DNA of 64,000 nt from the NCBI RefSeq assembly GCF_928392795.1, contig NZ_CAKMTJ010000001.1, positions 248,001 through 312,000 on the forward strand, in the 5' to 3' direction. Shown here one piece after another: positions 1 through 8,693 of this stretch. The position numbers and the translations under genes were made by a program. The stretch's first letter is position 1. Every line of letters starts with the position of its first letter. The notes beneath the pieces were generated by a model. The model saw only the letters and a list, made by a program, of their open reading frames with translations. It did no database searches and was not told the origin of the DNA. Source of the stretch: Rothia nasimurium. GTDB taxonomy: Bacteria; Actinomycetota; Actinomycetes; Actinomycetales; Micrococcaceae.

Positions 1-1170
1 ATCTACAACGATGCCCCCGAAGCGCTCACTAGCGTAAACTTCTACGACGCTCCGGCCCAGCTACCCGCCGCTAACGGCGCCCTCATCAAGAAGGAAAACT
101 TCACCTTCAAGGTCGACGCCAACAACGTCATCGCCCACCCCGTAGCCCAGGCCCAGCGGATTATGTATAAGTCCACCGACCACCGGGGCAACCCTGTAGC
201 TGTCACCGGCACCGCACTCACCACCACCAAACGGTGGGCTGGCCCCGGCGAGCGTCCTATCATCGCCATGGCCCCCGGCACCCAGGGCATCGGGGACTCC
301 TGCGCCCCCTCCAACCAGTTCGCAGCGGGAACCGAGTACGAGAGCCTGGTCGTTACCTCCTTGCTGAACGCGGGCTACAACGTCGTCATCACCGACTACA
401 TCGGCCTGGGCACCGCTGGCACCCACAGCTACCTCAACCGCGTTGACCAGGGCAATGCGGTGCTGGACGCCGCCCGCGCAGCTACTGCCGTTGACCTCGG
501 CCTGGGTAGCGCTACCTCACCCATCGGTCTCTGGGGCTACTCCCAGGGTGGCGGCGCGGTGGCGTCCGCCGGTGAACTCCAGGCTAGCTACGCCCCCGAA
601 CTCAACCTCAAGGGTATCTACGCCGGCGCCGTCCCGGCTAACCTGCAGGCCGTTACCAGCTTCATCGACGGCGGTCTTTACACCGGTTTTTCCCTGATGG
701 GCGTAGTAGGCCTGGCCGATAGCTACGGCATCGACCTGAGCCACAAGCTCTCAGCCGAAGGTCAGGCAGCCCTTGAAACCGTGCGGGAGCAGTGCACCCT
801 TGACGCCGTGGGTACCTTCGGTTTTAAGAACACCCGCACCCTGACCGCCAGCGGCCAGACCCTGGCCCGTGAAATGACCACCGACCCCCAGGTCTCGCAA
901 ATCATGGCTCAGAATAACCTGGGCCAGCAGGGCCGCAACCCCCAGGTGCCCATTCTGATTGCTTCGTCCTGGGGCGATGACGTGATTCCCTACCAGACTA
1001 ACCGCCAGCTGGCTGCCGACTACTGCCAGCAGGGTTCCCGCGTCACCTTCTACACCCTGGCCGGCGTCACCCACGTGGCGGGTATCTTTGAGGGTATTCC
1101 CCGCGGCCTCATCTTCCTAGACCGCCAGTTTAAGAGTCTTCCCAGCATTAACTCCTGCTGGCAGTTCTAG
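1..1170 (+). CDS. Secreted lipase, LIP family (5' end outside window)
   Basis: The frame is open from the first base to the TAG at 1168-1170, so the N-terminus, including any signal peptide, is missing; the internal ATG at 163 is not the real start. The visible 389 residues look like the secretory lipase family (Pfam LIP), alpha/beta hydrolases that cleave triacylglycerols outside the cell. The sequence starts inside the typical NDAPEALTSVNFYDAP-like segment. The nucleophile elbow GYSQGG puts Ser at residue 181 of the visible frame. Downstream, SSWGDDVIPY supplies the probable catalytic Asp and GVTHVAG the His. Paired cysteines (DSCAPS, EQCTLD, DYCQQG, NSCWQF) suggest disulfides, consistent with export. 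A strong terminator follows directly, so the gene ends its transcript. Family confident, substrate not. Confidence 0.85.
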   Translation: MYNDAPEALTSVNFYDAPAQLPAANGALIKKENFTFKVDANNVIAHPVAQAQRIMYKSTDHRGNPVAVTGTALTTTKRWAGPGERPIIAMAPGTQGIGDSCAPSNQFAAGTEYESLVVTSLLNAGYNVVITDYIGLGTAGTHSYLNRVDQGNAVLDAARAATAVDLGLGSATSPIGLWGYSQGGGAVASAGELQASYAPELNLKGIYAGAVPANLQAVTSFIDGGLYTGFSLMGVVGLADSYGIDLSHKLSAEGQAALETVREQCTLDAVGTFGFKNTRTLTASGQTLAREMTTDPQVSQIMAQNNLGQQGRNPQVPILIASSWGDDVIPYQTNRQLAADYCQQGSRVTFYTLAGVTHVAGIFEGIPRGLIFLDRQFKSLPSINSCWQF

Positions 1171-1198
1171 GGTTTAACCGAGACCGTGTATCTATACC

Positions 1199-1248
1199 AG
1201 TAGGCCCGGGTCACCTTACGGTGGCCCGGGCCTACTGCACGTCTTTTT
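1199..1248 (+). terminator. Rho-independent terminator of the lipase gene
   Basis: A 12-bp perfect stem (AGTAGGCCCGGG with its complement) extends inward through a T-G pair and CACC/GGTG to a TTAC tetraloop. A T-rich run (1242-1248) follows six bases later. Confidence 0.85.
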
Positions 1249-1331
1249 CGGGTGCCTCTCTCACGGGGAGAGGCTGACTCACGGTATAGGCAACTCCTTT
1301 ACCCTGTGCTAACTGATGAGATAGAAAAGGT

Positions 1332-2243
1332 TTAGATACCTGCTGACAGGTAGCTGACCACGCCCCAGGGGGAAGTAACGGTAACGCGGTACTGGGTCTT
1401 GATGACCGAAGCGCTGGTGGTGGCAGCATCGCCGTAGGTTGCTGCCGGCATGCGGGTCATGAAAGACACCACGCTGGCACCGGCCTGACCGTTGGCAATG
1501 TTGCTCATGACCTCAATATCCCAGCTCCAGCCGTCGCGGCCGTCTGCTGTGGTGTAGTGGTTGCCGTAGCCCCAGGTGTGCATAGTGTTCTTGGTGACCA
1601 TAGGAGCATCTGCAAAACGCAGGTAGTTGTAGAGCTTTGCATAGGTGGTGTCTGCACCCTTGAAGTCGTCGTTGAGGCGAATCATGGGGACGTTTGCACC
1701 AACTCCGCGGGTACCGTTGGAGCCATAACTTGCACCGCCGTTTGTAAAAATAAAGCGGTCGCTACCGGTAGGAGTGGGGCGATAGACCACATCACCTGCA
1801 ACGTTTTCGATAGTTACAGAAATGATGGTTCCCTGGCCTACACCATCGATGCCGTTCACTGAGTTGATGTCAGCATCAGGCTTACCGCCTGCCGGGTAGG
1901 TCGGAGGCCAGGTGTTGGCGGTTGCGCTTGAGCTAGCGAGGGGGTTGCCTGCCTGAGCTCTGGGTAATGAATTGTCGAAAGTAAATGCTTGCAGCCCGGT
2001 AGCGCAGTTACTGGTGGGGTAGACGGCCCACTCAAGCTCTTTAGCTACAGAACCGGTGAAGTTACCCTGGGAAGGCCAGACATTGGACCAGGGGGCAGAA
2101 ACAATTTTTCCGTAGGTGCAGTTATCTTCAACTACGGGGGCGGACGCCGCAAAAGCAGGTACAGATGTGCTGGCAAGAATGACGGGGGTTGCCCAGGCTG
2201 CTCCGCGTGCCAGGGTGCGACGCTGGATCTGAGGTGTAGTCAC
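1332..2243 (-). CDS. Tat-exported secreted protein of unknown function
   Basis: 303 residues from a GTG start at 2243, with GAGGAA about 8 bases upstream. The N-terminus has a twin-arginine-like signal (QRRTLARGAAW, hydrophobic stretch, AFA-A cleavage site near residue 33), a form common on exported Micrococcaceae proteins. The mature part is rich in Thr, Asn, Gly and aromatic residues and ends in a hydrophobic beta-like stretch (YRVTVTSPWGVVSYLSAGI). There is no sortase motif, lipobox or C-terminal membrane segment, so release or non-covalent surface retention is expected. I recognise no enzymatic domain. It stands alone behind an AT-rich promoter region. It could be an adhesin-like or cell-wall-associated protein; that is inference only. 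Confidence 0.75.
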   Translation of the reverse strand: MTTPQIQRRTLARGAAWATPVILASTSVPAFAASAPVVEDNCTYGKIVSAPWSNVWPSQGNFTGSVAKELEWAVYPTSNCATGLQAFTFDNSLPRAQAGNPLASSSATANTWPPTYPAGGKPDADINSVNGIDGVGQGTIISVTIENVAGDVVYRPTPTGSDRFIFTNGGASYGSNGTRGVGANVPMIRLNDDFKGADTTYAKLYNYLRFADAPMVTKNTMHTWGYGNHYTTADGRDGWSWDIEVMSNIANGQAGASVVSFMTRMPAATYGDAATTSASVIKTQYRVTVTSPWGVVSYLSAGI

Positions 2244-2505
2244 GGTAGTTTTCCTCTAGTGGTGGTGCAAGGTTATGGATGATTCTGTAACAGCTGTTGA
2301 AACAACAGTATCACCAAATCGTTTATTTGACACGTCCGTGTTCGAATGCTGAAAAAAGCTTTTCTGGTGATACACAGAAAAAGCCTAGTCATACCTTTTT
2401 TGTCTAGAAATTTTGGGCTAAAAAAGTATTTTTGATATCTAGCTAACTTTGTGCTTGCCTCTATGAAAGGACGCCTGTGTTTCCATTGTGAGGTGGGCGG
2501 AAAGC
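2244..2505. other. AT-rich intergenic region, promoter side of the secreted-protein gene
   Basis: No gene is supported here; the reading frame across 2273-2542 has no ribosome site and ordinary non-coding composition. The stretch is markedly richer in A and T than the rest of the window and holds a short palindrome (AACAGCTGTT, 2288-2297). It most likely contains the minus-strand promoter of the secreted-protein gene. I could not fix -10 and -35 boxes with confidence. Confidence 0.5.
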
Positions 2506-2540
2506 AAAAAGGCTGGCCGCACCTGGTGGTGCGGCCAGCC
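2506..2540 (-). terminator. Terminator of the PH-domain gene
   Basis: A perfect 13-bp stem (GGCTGGCCGCACC and complement, loop TGGT, 2511-2540) is followed, reading on the minus strand, by TTTTT (2510-2506). Confidence 0.85.
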
Positions 2541-2564
2541 ATTGTGTGTGAAGACTAGGGGAGC

Positions 2565-2987
2565 TTAGGCTGCGTGAGCCCAGTGGCCTGCAAGATCTGC
2601 TGCGAGCAGGGTTCGCAGGGTGGGGGTGTACTGGGCGGGGATGCGGCTGAAGCGATAGCCGTCGATAGTCAGGGTGTTACCCAGGAAAGGAAGGTTTGTC
2701 AGCTTGGCCTGCTCAAGTGATTGCAAGTCAAGCGAAAGGCTGTTTCCGGCCTGGAAGGAGTTCTTGAGAATCAGAACTCGCTCGTTGGTGATAACCAGAA
2801 GGGAGTCGCCAAAGCTGCCGAGCTTACCGGTCGCTACATCGACAACTGTCTCGCCGCGCACCATGGAATCAGCCATGTGGAGAGCCTTGTGAAACTTCTT
2901 GAGCCCACCGTGGGAAGAGTGGCGCTTGACTGCAGAGCTCAGTGAGGCGCTGGTGTAGGTGTCGGTGGCCCAGTTTGCAAAAATCAT
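2565..2987 (-). CDS. Small PH-domain-like protein
   Basis: 140 residues. The frame is open further upstream, but the ATG at 2987 has GGAAGAG at the right distance and gives a sensible N-terminus (MIFANWATDTY), so I use it. Residues from about 40 on (GLKKFHKALHMADSMVRGETVVDVATGK, then SLLVITNERVLILKNS) match bacterial PH-fold proteins (YokE-like/bPH type), in which a short helix precedes a seven-strand barrel. They are thought to bind peptides or act in envelope stress, but function is generally unknown. There is no signal peptide or membrane segment, so it is probably cytosolic. It has its own terminator and lies divergent to udk across a region with repeated GTCCCC motifs. Confidence 0.7.
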   Translation of the reverse strand: MIFANWATDTYTSASLSSAVKRHSSHGGLKKFHKALHMADSMVRGETVVDVATGKLGSFGDSLLVITNERVLILKNSFQAGNSLSLDLQSLEQAKLTNLPFLGNTLTIDGYRFSRIPAQYTPTLRTLLAADLAGHWAHAA

Positions 2988-3316
2988 GGTGCTCTTCCTG
3001 TGATAACTGGTGGGTTGTTTGTGAACTGTACCCAACTATACACATATTTGTCCCCCAAAGGGCAGGTGATGCTCAAAAAATTTGTCCCCCGTTTCTTGAA
3101 TCACCTTAGATCACCCCCTGTTTGGGCTAGTGGGGCCTTTTTCTGGGAAAATGCTGGGGGATAGCGTGTGATAAAAATTTACCCGTGAAATATCGTGCTA
3201 GCTAGAGGGGGAGCTTGTGCCAGGTTTTTGGGGGACAAGGTCCTGTGGCTCCTGTCCCCAAGGGGGCATGCCACAATAGATAGCAGTACTACTTCGATCT
3301 CAAGGGCTATACGCAC
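2988..3316. promoter_or_regulatory. Divergent promoter region with repeated TTGTCCCCC motifs
   Basis: There is no gene in this 329-base gap between the PH-domain gene and udk. TTTGTCCCCC occurs at 3047-3056 and 3081-3090, the complement GGGGGACAA at 3230-3238, and a shorter TGTCCCC at about 3252. Copies near both divergent starts suggest binding sites of one regulator, but no known box is recognised. Confidence 0.4.
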
Positions 3317-3943
3317 ATGAAACCCCTCATTATCGGTATCGCCGGTGGAACCGGCTCAGGCAAAACTACCCTGACTAACTCCCTGCTTGAAAAGTTTGAC
3401 GGTCAGGTGGGTGTGATTTATCACGATAACTACTACAAGCGCAACGACCACCTCACCTACGAGCAGCGCTGCCTGCTGAACTACGATGCGCCCGAAGCCT
3501 TCGATAATGATCTTCTAGTGACCCACCTCAAGGCTCTCATCGAGGGTCAGACCATCGAGACCCCTGTCTACGATTTTGCGGATCACAACCGGTCGGATGA
3601 GACTCTCATTGTTGAACCTCAGCCCATTATCATCCTCGAGGGCATCCTAATTTTTGCTGAGCCCGAAATTCGCGACCTGTGCGATATCAAGCTCTTTGTT
3701 GATACTGATGCCGATGTGCGCATCCTGCGCCGCCTGCGCCGCGATGTCATTGAGCGCGGCCGCACCATTGAATCGGTTGAAGCCCAGTACCTCACCACCG
3801 TCAAGCCCATGCATGAGCTGCATGTAGAGCCCTCCAAGCGCCATGTAGACATGATTATCCCCGAAGGTGTCAACGTGGTGGCCCTCGATATGCTGTTCCA
3901 CCGGATTACCGGCCAGATTGGCAGCCAGTCAGACCGCCCCTAG
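3317..3943 (+). CDS. udk: Uridine kinase
   Basis: 208 residues. Phosphorylates uridine (and usually cytidine) with ATP or GTP to give UMP/CMP in pyrimidine salvage in the cytosol. The P-loop GGTGSGKT is at residues 10-17. It is followed by the uridine-kinase hallmarks YHDNYYK, NYDAPEAFDNDLL, PVYDFADHNR and the Walker-B-like IILEGILIF, then RRLRRDVIERGR in the lid. Length and order of motifs match the family. The ATG at 3317 gives an N-terminus just before the P-loop strand, as usual. It is a single-gene unit: its upstream gap is divergent to a PH-domain gene and it ends at a strong hairpin shared with the convergent pspA. Confidence 0.95.
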   Translation: MKPLIIGIAGGTGSGKTTLTNSLLEKFDGQVGVIYHDNYYKRNDHLTYEQRCLLNYDAPEAFDNDLLVTHLKALIEGQTIETPVYDFADHNRSDETLIVEPQPIIILEGILIFAEPEIRDLCDIKLFVDTDADVRILRRLRRDVIERGRTIESVEAQYLTTVKPMHELHVEPSKRHVDMIIPEGVNVVALDMLFHRITGQIGSQSDRP

Positions 3944-3997
3944 CTACTGCGGTCAGTATCGACTAATGCAGAGCTGTTAGCTCCTGTAGATACAAAG

Positions 3998-4030
3998 GCG
4001 GGGCCCACCTCCTAAGGAGGTGGGCCCCGC
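3998..4030. terminator. Shared terminator hairpin between convergent udk and pspA
   Basis: A perfect 15-bp stem (GCGGGGCCCACCTCC and complement) with a TAA loop. No clear T-run follows on either strand, typical of GC-rich actinobacterial terminators. Confidence 0.75.
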
Positions 4031-4058
4031 TGTATAGGGTGACTCTTGTTGAGTCTGT

Positions 4059-4775
4059 TTACTGCTTGCCGGCCTTGAGGGCTGCTAGGCGGGCATCGAG
4101 TTCTGACTGACGGCCAAGTTCTTCAAGATCGTTGAACTGGGCATCGAGGGAGGACGCCGCGAGTTCCTGCTGGCCGCGCACGCGGGCTTCCTCACGGCGG
4201 ACCTTATCTTCAAAGCGAGAGATTTCGCTGGTGGGGTCCATGACATCAAAGGCCTTGAGGGCGTCATTGACCTGGGACTGGGCAGTAGCTGACTTTTGGC
4301 GGGCAACGAGTTCATCGCGCTTACGCTTGATTTCGTTCAGCTTCTCCTTCATCTGGGTCAGGCCGGTCTTGAGCTGTTCAACCACAGCGGTCTGAGACTC
4401 AATCTGAGGCTTGATCGCTGAAGCTTCGTTCTCTGCCTGCATCTGGCGGCCCAGGGCGATCTTGGCCAGGTTATCGAACTTGTCAGCGTTGGCGGTGTCG
4501 CCTGCTGCGCGGAATTCGTCAGCCTTATTGGAAGCTGCCAGGGCCTTGGAGCCCCATTCGTTTGCCTCGCGCAGATCTTCGGCGTGGTCTTCTTCCAGCA
4601 TGCGCAGGTTACCGATGGTCTGGGCAACAGCCTGTTCTGCTTCGGTAATGTTGTTGGTGTAGTCACGCACCATCTGATCGAGCATCTTCTGGGGGTCTTC
4701 TGCGGCATCAATCAGGGCGTTGATGTTGGCCTTGGTGAGCTGGGCGATACGGCTGAAAATGGTCTGCTTAGCCAT
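4059..4775 (-). CDS. pspA: PspA/IM30 family envelope-stress protein
   Basis: 238 residues, almost entirely alpha-helical coiled coil. The family (PspA, IM30/Vipp1) is peripheral to the inner face of the membrane, forms ESCRT-III-like rings and preserves membrane integrity under stress. Recognised by the amphipathic N-terminus (QTIFSRIAQLTKANINALIDAAEDPQKMLDQMVRDY) and long heptad-rich helices; the C-terminal extension is short. The ATG at 4775 has AAAGG upstream. It lies 185 bases downstream of the TPM-domain gene on the same strand, an arrangement seen in other actinobacteria. That gap has no obvious terminator, so co-transcription is likely. No PspF or PspC gene is nearby. Confidence 0.9.
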   Translation of the reverse strand: MAKQTIFSRIAQLTKANINALIDAAEDPQKMLDQMVRDYTNNITEAEQAVAQTIGNLRMLEEDHAEDLREANEWGSKALAASNKADEFRAAGDTANADKFDNLAKIALGRQMQAENEASAIKPQIESQTAVVEQLKTGLTQMKEKLNEIKRKRDELVARQKSATAQSQVNDALKAFDVMDPTSEISRFEDKVRREEARVRGQQELAASSLDAQFNDLEELGRQSELDARLAALKAGKQ

Positions 4776-4960
4776 GAGAGTACCTTTCTGTGGGGTGAGG
4801 AAAGCATGAGCGGGCTTGCTGTGCCTTCTTTTATTCTGTCAAGGGGTGGGCTAGATAGTGTTCTGCCACACCTTGTAGTTACTACGTTGTCAGCGAAAAC
4901 TAAGCCTGTGCACAGGCCCAGGCTGGAGCTAGCTGTGAGAGACGGACGGACGCCGGTGGG

Positions 4961-6982
4961 CTAGAAGTTGCCCCCGGCACCTCCGCCGTCGCCCCAGCTG
5001 CCTCCACCGCCGAAGCCTCCGCCAAAGGTGCCACCGCCCATACCGCCGCCGAAGCCACCTGAGCCAAATCCACCTGATCCGAAGCCGCCGCCGGAGCTGT
5101 GGTTGCTGCCCCCGAGTAGGGTGCCGAGCAGGATGCCGCCCAGCATAGCTGAGTTGTAGTTACCGCCGCTGGAGTAGCCGTTGCGCTGGTTGAAGCGGTC
5201 CACGTCGGAGCGGGCGATGCGCTGGGCTTCCCCGGCGAGGCGGATAGCGTCATTGGCGTGGGACAGGGCAGCGATGGGGTCGCTGTGCTGGAGCTGCTGG
5301 GCCTCACCGAGGTGGCGTTCTGCCTCGCGCAGGCGGGTGCGGGCTTCGGCCTTTACGCCGCCTCGTCGTGCCCAGACATATTCGCTTGCTGACGACACCT
5401 GGGCCTGGGCCGATACCAGGGTGTGCCCCAGGGTTTCGCGGGCGCTGCGCTCTTGTTCGTGGGTCTGTCGTACAGAATCTAGGGCAGTATCTAGGTCTGA
5501 TCGTACTTCGTGGAGCCGCTGGTTGAGCAGGTAGGGGTCAATCAGTCCGGCGGAGCGTTCGGCCCGAATCTGGCCGAGCACAGCCTGAACCCCGGCGGCA
5601 GCACCGGAGAGCTGGCTGCTGCTGCCTGCCCCCGTGCGGGCTAGTTCCTGGGCTTGGGCAACGTCGCGATCAGCCAAAATCAGGGCATTATCGAGTGAGG
5701 CTGCCATCTTGCCCAGGTCGGTTTCAGCGTGATGAATAGACTCGAGTAGCCCCTTGGCCTGGCCGAGAGCTTCTTCACCGGCCCGCAGGGCGAGAATGGC
5801 CTGGCTTCGCTGGGTGCCCAGCAAGTCTTCTGCCTCCTTGGCCTCTTGCCGAGCAAAATCTAGGCGGGCCTGGGCTTCACTGATGTTATCTGCCACCGCC
5901 CCGAAAGCGCTGGGGGAGTAGAGGGTGCTGAGGCGGTCGAGGGCTGCCTGGGCGGCGGGAAAGAGCGATGCTGCTGAGGCTATGCCCTGGTTGAGGGTGG
6001 CGAGAGCCTGGGGCGCGGTTTCTTCAAGCTTGCGCAGGTTGGTGAAGTTGGCAACCTGCTCGTTGAGGGCCTTCTGGGCGTCCCCGGTACGGGCAAGAAT
6101 CTCGTTCAGCCAGGCCCGCTGGTCAGCTTCGGTATCGGGGATTTCATCGTCCAGCTGTTTTTGCAGCTGGAAGGAACGCTGCATGTGGTTCTTAGCCGCC
6201 TCGATGGCAGCCAGGAAGGGTTTGACCTCGTCATCGCCGTACTGTAGCCGGGCGAACTCGACCTCCTGCTGGGAGTGGGCGATGGCGTCATCGGTGGCGA
6301 CCAGCTGGGCACCTGCCCGGGTACGCAGCTCTTCGATAGAGGGCAGGGGCTGGGATGAGCTAGGCTGCCCGCTGCGGCTGCCGCCTGTGTTTTTACGCGC
6401 GGACGCCCGTGAGCGGCTAAAAGCCCAGGCCCCGCCGCCAGCGACGGCGGCTACACCCAGGAGGGTAGCGCCACCCACGAGCGCTCCCGAAGCACCTGAT
6501 GCCACTGAACCAGAACCGAGTTCAGACTCGATGCCGGTGACCGCAGCCAGCGCAGCGGCCTCGTAGTCGGAGTTCGCTAGCTCAGGGTAGATGTAATTCT
6601 GATAAATCTTCTCCTGCTGGCTCGTAGAAAGAACCGAGGTAGAGCCGGCCATAAAGTAGGCCTGGCGGGCTTCGGTAGCGATGACCAGTACTACGTCGTT
6701 GGTGCCCATATTGTTGAGGGTGGCAAAGTCGCTGGTCCACTCTGAAGAAGAGCTCGGGCTTTCGAACTGATCAATAGTTACAACAAAGAGATTGACCTGT
6801 TCGTCACTGGCAAGCTGACTGATGGCGTCCTCTAGCGAACTGGTGTCCCCTAGAACCGAGGTGGTGTCGCTGACCCGAACCCCGGCGTCCAAATCGTAGG
6901 GAGCCGCTGCCAGGGCAGCGGGCGATACTCCCAGCGCCAAAGCAAGGGCAAGCAGGGCAGTGGTGGCAGGTTTGCGTGACAT
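4961..6982 (-). CDS. TPM-domain membrane protein with coiled coils and Gly-rich tail
   Basis: 673 residues. A signal peptide (about 1-25, ALLALALALGVSPAALA) precedes an extracytoplasmic TPM domain (about 28-155), which contains SSLEDAISQL and TNDVVLVIATEARQAYFMAG. A membrane segment follows (about 165-188, GALVGGATLLGVAAVAGGGAWAF), then basic RSRASARK, marking the cytoplasmic side. The rest is long helical, coiled-coil-like sequence to about 590 and a glycine/phenylalanine-rich tail (about 625-673, GGGFGSGGFGSGGF) ending GGNF. TPM proteins are linked to membrane repair in plants and occur beside pspA-like genes in bacteria. I infer a role with the downstream PspA: the cytoplasmic coiled coils could recruit it. 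No catalytic residues are assigned. Confidence 0.8.
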   Translation of the reverse strand: MSRKPATTALLALALALGVSPAALAAAPYDLDAGVRVSDTTSVLGDTSSLEDAISQLASDEQVNLFVVTIDQFESPSSSSEWTSDFATLNNMGTNDVVLVIATEARQAYFMAGSTSVLSTSQQEKIYQNYIYPELANSDYEAAALAAVTGIESELGSGSVASGASGALVGGATLLGVAAVAGGGAWAFSRSRASARKNTGGSRSGQPSSSQPLPSIEELRTRAGAQLVATDDAIAHSQQEVEFARLQYGDDEVKPFLAAIEAAKNHMQRSFQLQKQLDDEIPDTEADQRAWLNEILARTGDAQKALNEQVANFTNLRKLEETAPQALATLNQGIASAASLFPAAQAALDRLSTLYSPSAFGAVADNISEAQARLDFARQEAKEAEDLLGTQRSQAILALRAGEEALGQAKGLLESIHHAETDLGKMAASLDNALILADRDVAQAQELARTGAGSSSQLSGAAAGVQAVLGQIRAERSAGLIDPYLLNQRLHEVRSDLDTALDSVRQTHEQERSARETLGHTLVSAQAQVSSASEYVWARRGGVKAEARTRLREAERHLGEAQQLQHSDPIAALSHANDAIRLAGEAQRIARSDVDRFNQRNGYSSGGNYNSAMLGGILLGTLLGGSNHSSGGGFGSGGFGSGGFGGGMGGGTFGGGFGGGGSWGDGGGAGGNF

Positions 6983-7238
6983 GGGGTCTCTCTTCTAGAG
7001 GTCAGCGGTACTTGAGCACTATTGTAGCCCTGCTCACCCCACTCCCTTTTGAGGTAGCTAACGGCGTTCACCCTCAGCTCAGGGCGATGTGCTCATCAGC
7101 TCTATGTACAGCAAACACACAGCTTTGCTTCATCTCTAACACAGACCTATAGCGCATAGTGGGAGCTAAGAAAACACCGCAGGTGCACCTCTTGAACAGG
7201 TGCCCACATCAAAAGATCTCGAAAGAAAGCTGCTTGAG

Positions 7239-8693
7239 ATGTCACAAAACTCGTGGGAACCCACTCCCGATTCGTCGTCCGCTGATCGTACCGTTCCTAT
7301 GAACCAGCAGCAGGTAGCGGCCTCCGCCGCGGGCGCCTCCAGCCAGGACGACCCCACCACCGCTTTTGCTGCCCAGCAGGCTCCTGCCGCCGGGGCCTAC
7401 GCCTATGCAGGCGCTACCTCCGGTGCTGCCTACACCGGTGACTACGCTGCTCCTACCGGCCAGCCCGAACAGAACAAGGGCAAGCACGCAACCCGCACCG
7501 TCCTAGCAGCAGCTGCTATCGCTGCCCTGGTCGGTGGCGGTATCGGCGGTGGGGTAGTAGCCGCAACTTCCACCGGTTCAGCCTCAAGCATCACAACCAC
7601 CAGCTCGGGCACCACCATCGTCAATAACACCGATTCCGTCAACGCTGTTACCGCTGCTGCTGCCAAGGCAACCCCCTCCACTGTCACCATCGCAGCCACC
7701 TCATCGAACGCGTCCGGCTCCGGCTCCGGCGTTATTCTCGATGCTGAGGGGCACATCCTCACCAACACCCACGTGGTCACCCTCGACGGGGCCACCGCTA
7801 ACGCCGCCATTGAAGTTCAGCTTGCCGATGGTAGCGTCCGCTCCGCCACCGTGGTTGGCACCGACCCCACCAGCGACCTGGCCGTCATTAAGCTGGACGA
7901 TACCAGTGGCCTGACCCTCACCCCCGCTACCCTGGGCGACTCTGATGCCCTGAATGTTGGCGATACCACCGTAGCCATCGGTGCACCCCTGGGACTGTCT
8001 AACACCGTGACCACCGGTATCGTCTCGAACCTGGTACGAACCATCGAGGTAGCCTCATCGGCAGCCGATGAATCCACTAGCGACTCCGGCAGCAGCACCA
8101 CCGACCCCTTCGGCAGCTCGCCCTTCCAGTTTGAGATTCCCGGCCAGCAGAGTCAGAGCACCACCTCAAGCTCCACTATCGCCATCAACGTCATCCAGAC
8201 CGATGCTGCGGTAAACCCCGGCAACTCCGGCGGCGCCCTCATCAACTCCAACGGTGAAGTAATCGGTATCAACGTGGCTATTGCCTCCACCGACTCATCC
8301 AGCACCTCCACCAGCGGCAACATCGGCGTTGGCTTCGCTATCCCCATCAACTACGCCAAGCGGGTAGCCCAGGAAATCATCGATAACGGCTCAGCCACCC
8401 ACGGCATGCTGGGAGCTACCGTCTCTACCTCACCCGCCAACAACGACTCATCCGAAGCCTTTGGCGACGGTGCCCTGATTCAGGAAGTTACCAGCGGAGG
8501 AGCGGCTGCAGCCGCCGGCCTGAAGTCAGGCGATGTTGTCACCGCCGTTGACGGGCGCAGCATCAGCGAGGCAGCCGAGCTGACCGCCGCCGTCCGCCAG
8601 GCAGCAGCAGGTGACACCGTCACCCTCACCGTTGAGCGCAACGGCTCAACCCAGCAGGTCACCGTGACCCTGGGAGATGCCGCTAACAGCTAG
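7239..8693 (+). CDS. HtrA/DegP-type membrane-anchored serine protease with PDZ domain
   Basis: 484 residues from the ATG at 7239, which has GAAAGAAAG upstream. An in-frame GTG at 7200 would add 13 residues but lacks a good ribosome site. The layout is a Pro/Ala-rich cytoplasmic N-terminus, one membrane segment (TVLAAAAIAALVGGGIGGGVVAA, about residues 87-110), a trypsin-like domain and a C-terminal PDZ domain (ALIQEVTSGGAAAAAGLKSGDVVTAVDG). The triad is visible: His178 in TNTHVV, Asp in SDLAVIKLD, Ser330 in NPGNSGGAL. A Ser/Thr-rich insert (SSAADESTSDSGSSTTDPFG) sits inside the protease domain. It acts outside the membrane on misfolded proteins. The gene is divergent from the TPM gene, so envelope quality control is clustered here. 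Confidence 0.88.
   Translation: MSQNSWEPTPDSSSADRTVPMNQQQVAASAAGASSQDDPTTAFAAQQAPAAGAYAYAGATSGAAYTGDYAAPTGQPEQNKGKHATRTVLAAAAIAALVGGGIGGGVVAATSTGSASSITTTSSGTTIVNNTDSVNAVTAAAAKATPSTVTIAATSSNASGSGSGVILDAEGHILTNTHVVTLDGATANAAIEVQLADGSVRSATVVGTDPTSDLAVIKLDDTSGLTLTPATLGDSDALNVGDTTVAIGAPLGLSNTVTTGIVSNLVRTIEVASSAADESTSDSGSSTTDPFGSSPFQFEIPGQQSQSTTSSSTIAINVIQTDAAVNPGNSGGALINSNGEVIGINVAIASTDSSSTSTSGNIGVGFAIPINYAKRVAQEIIDNGSATHGMLGATVSTSPANNDSSEAFGDGALIQEVTSGGAAAAAGLKSGDVVTAVDGRSISEAAELTAAVRQAAAGDTVTLTVERNGSTQQVTVTLGDAANS

Noticed and set aside
2273..2542. 89-codon minus-strand reading frame in the AT-rich gap
   Set aside because: It crosses a strong terminator hairpin, has no ribosome site and its composition is non-coding.
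4968..6566. Plus-strand frames with long Pro/Arg/Ser-rich products opposite the TPM gene
   Set aside because: Their residue patterns are what the Gly/Ala-rich gene gives when read backwards.
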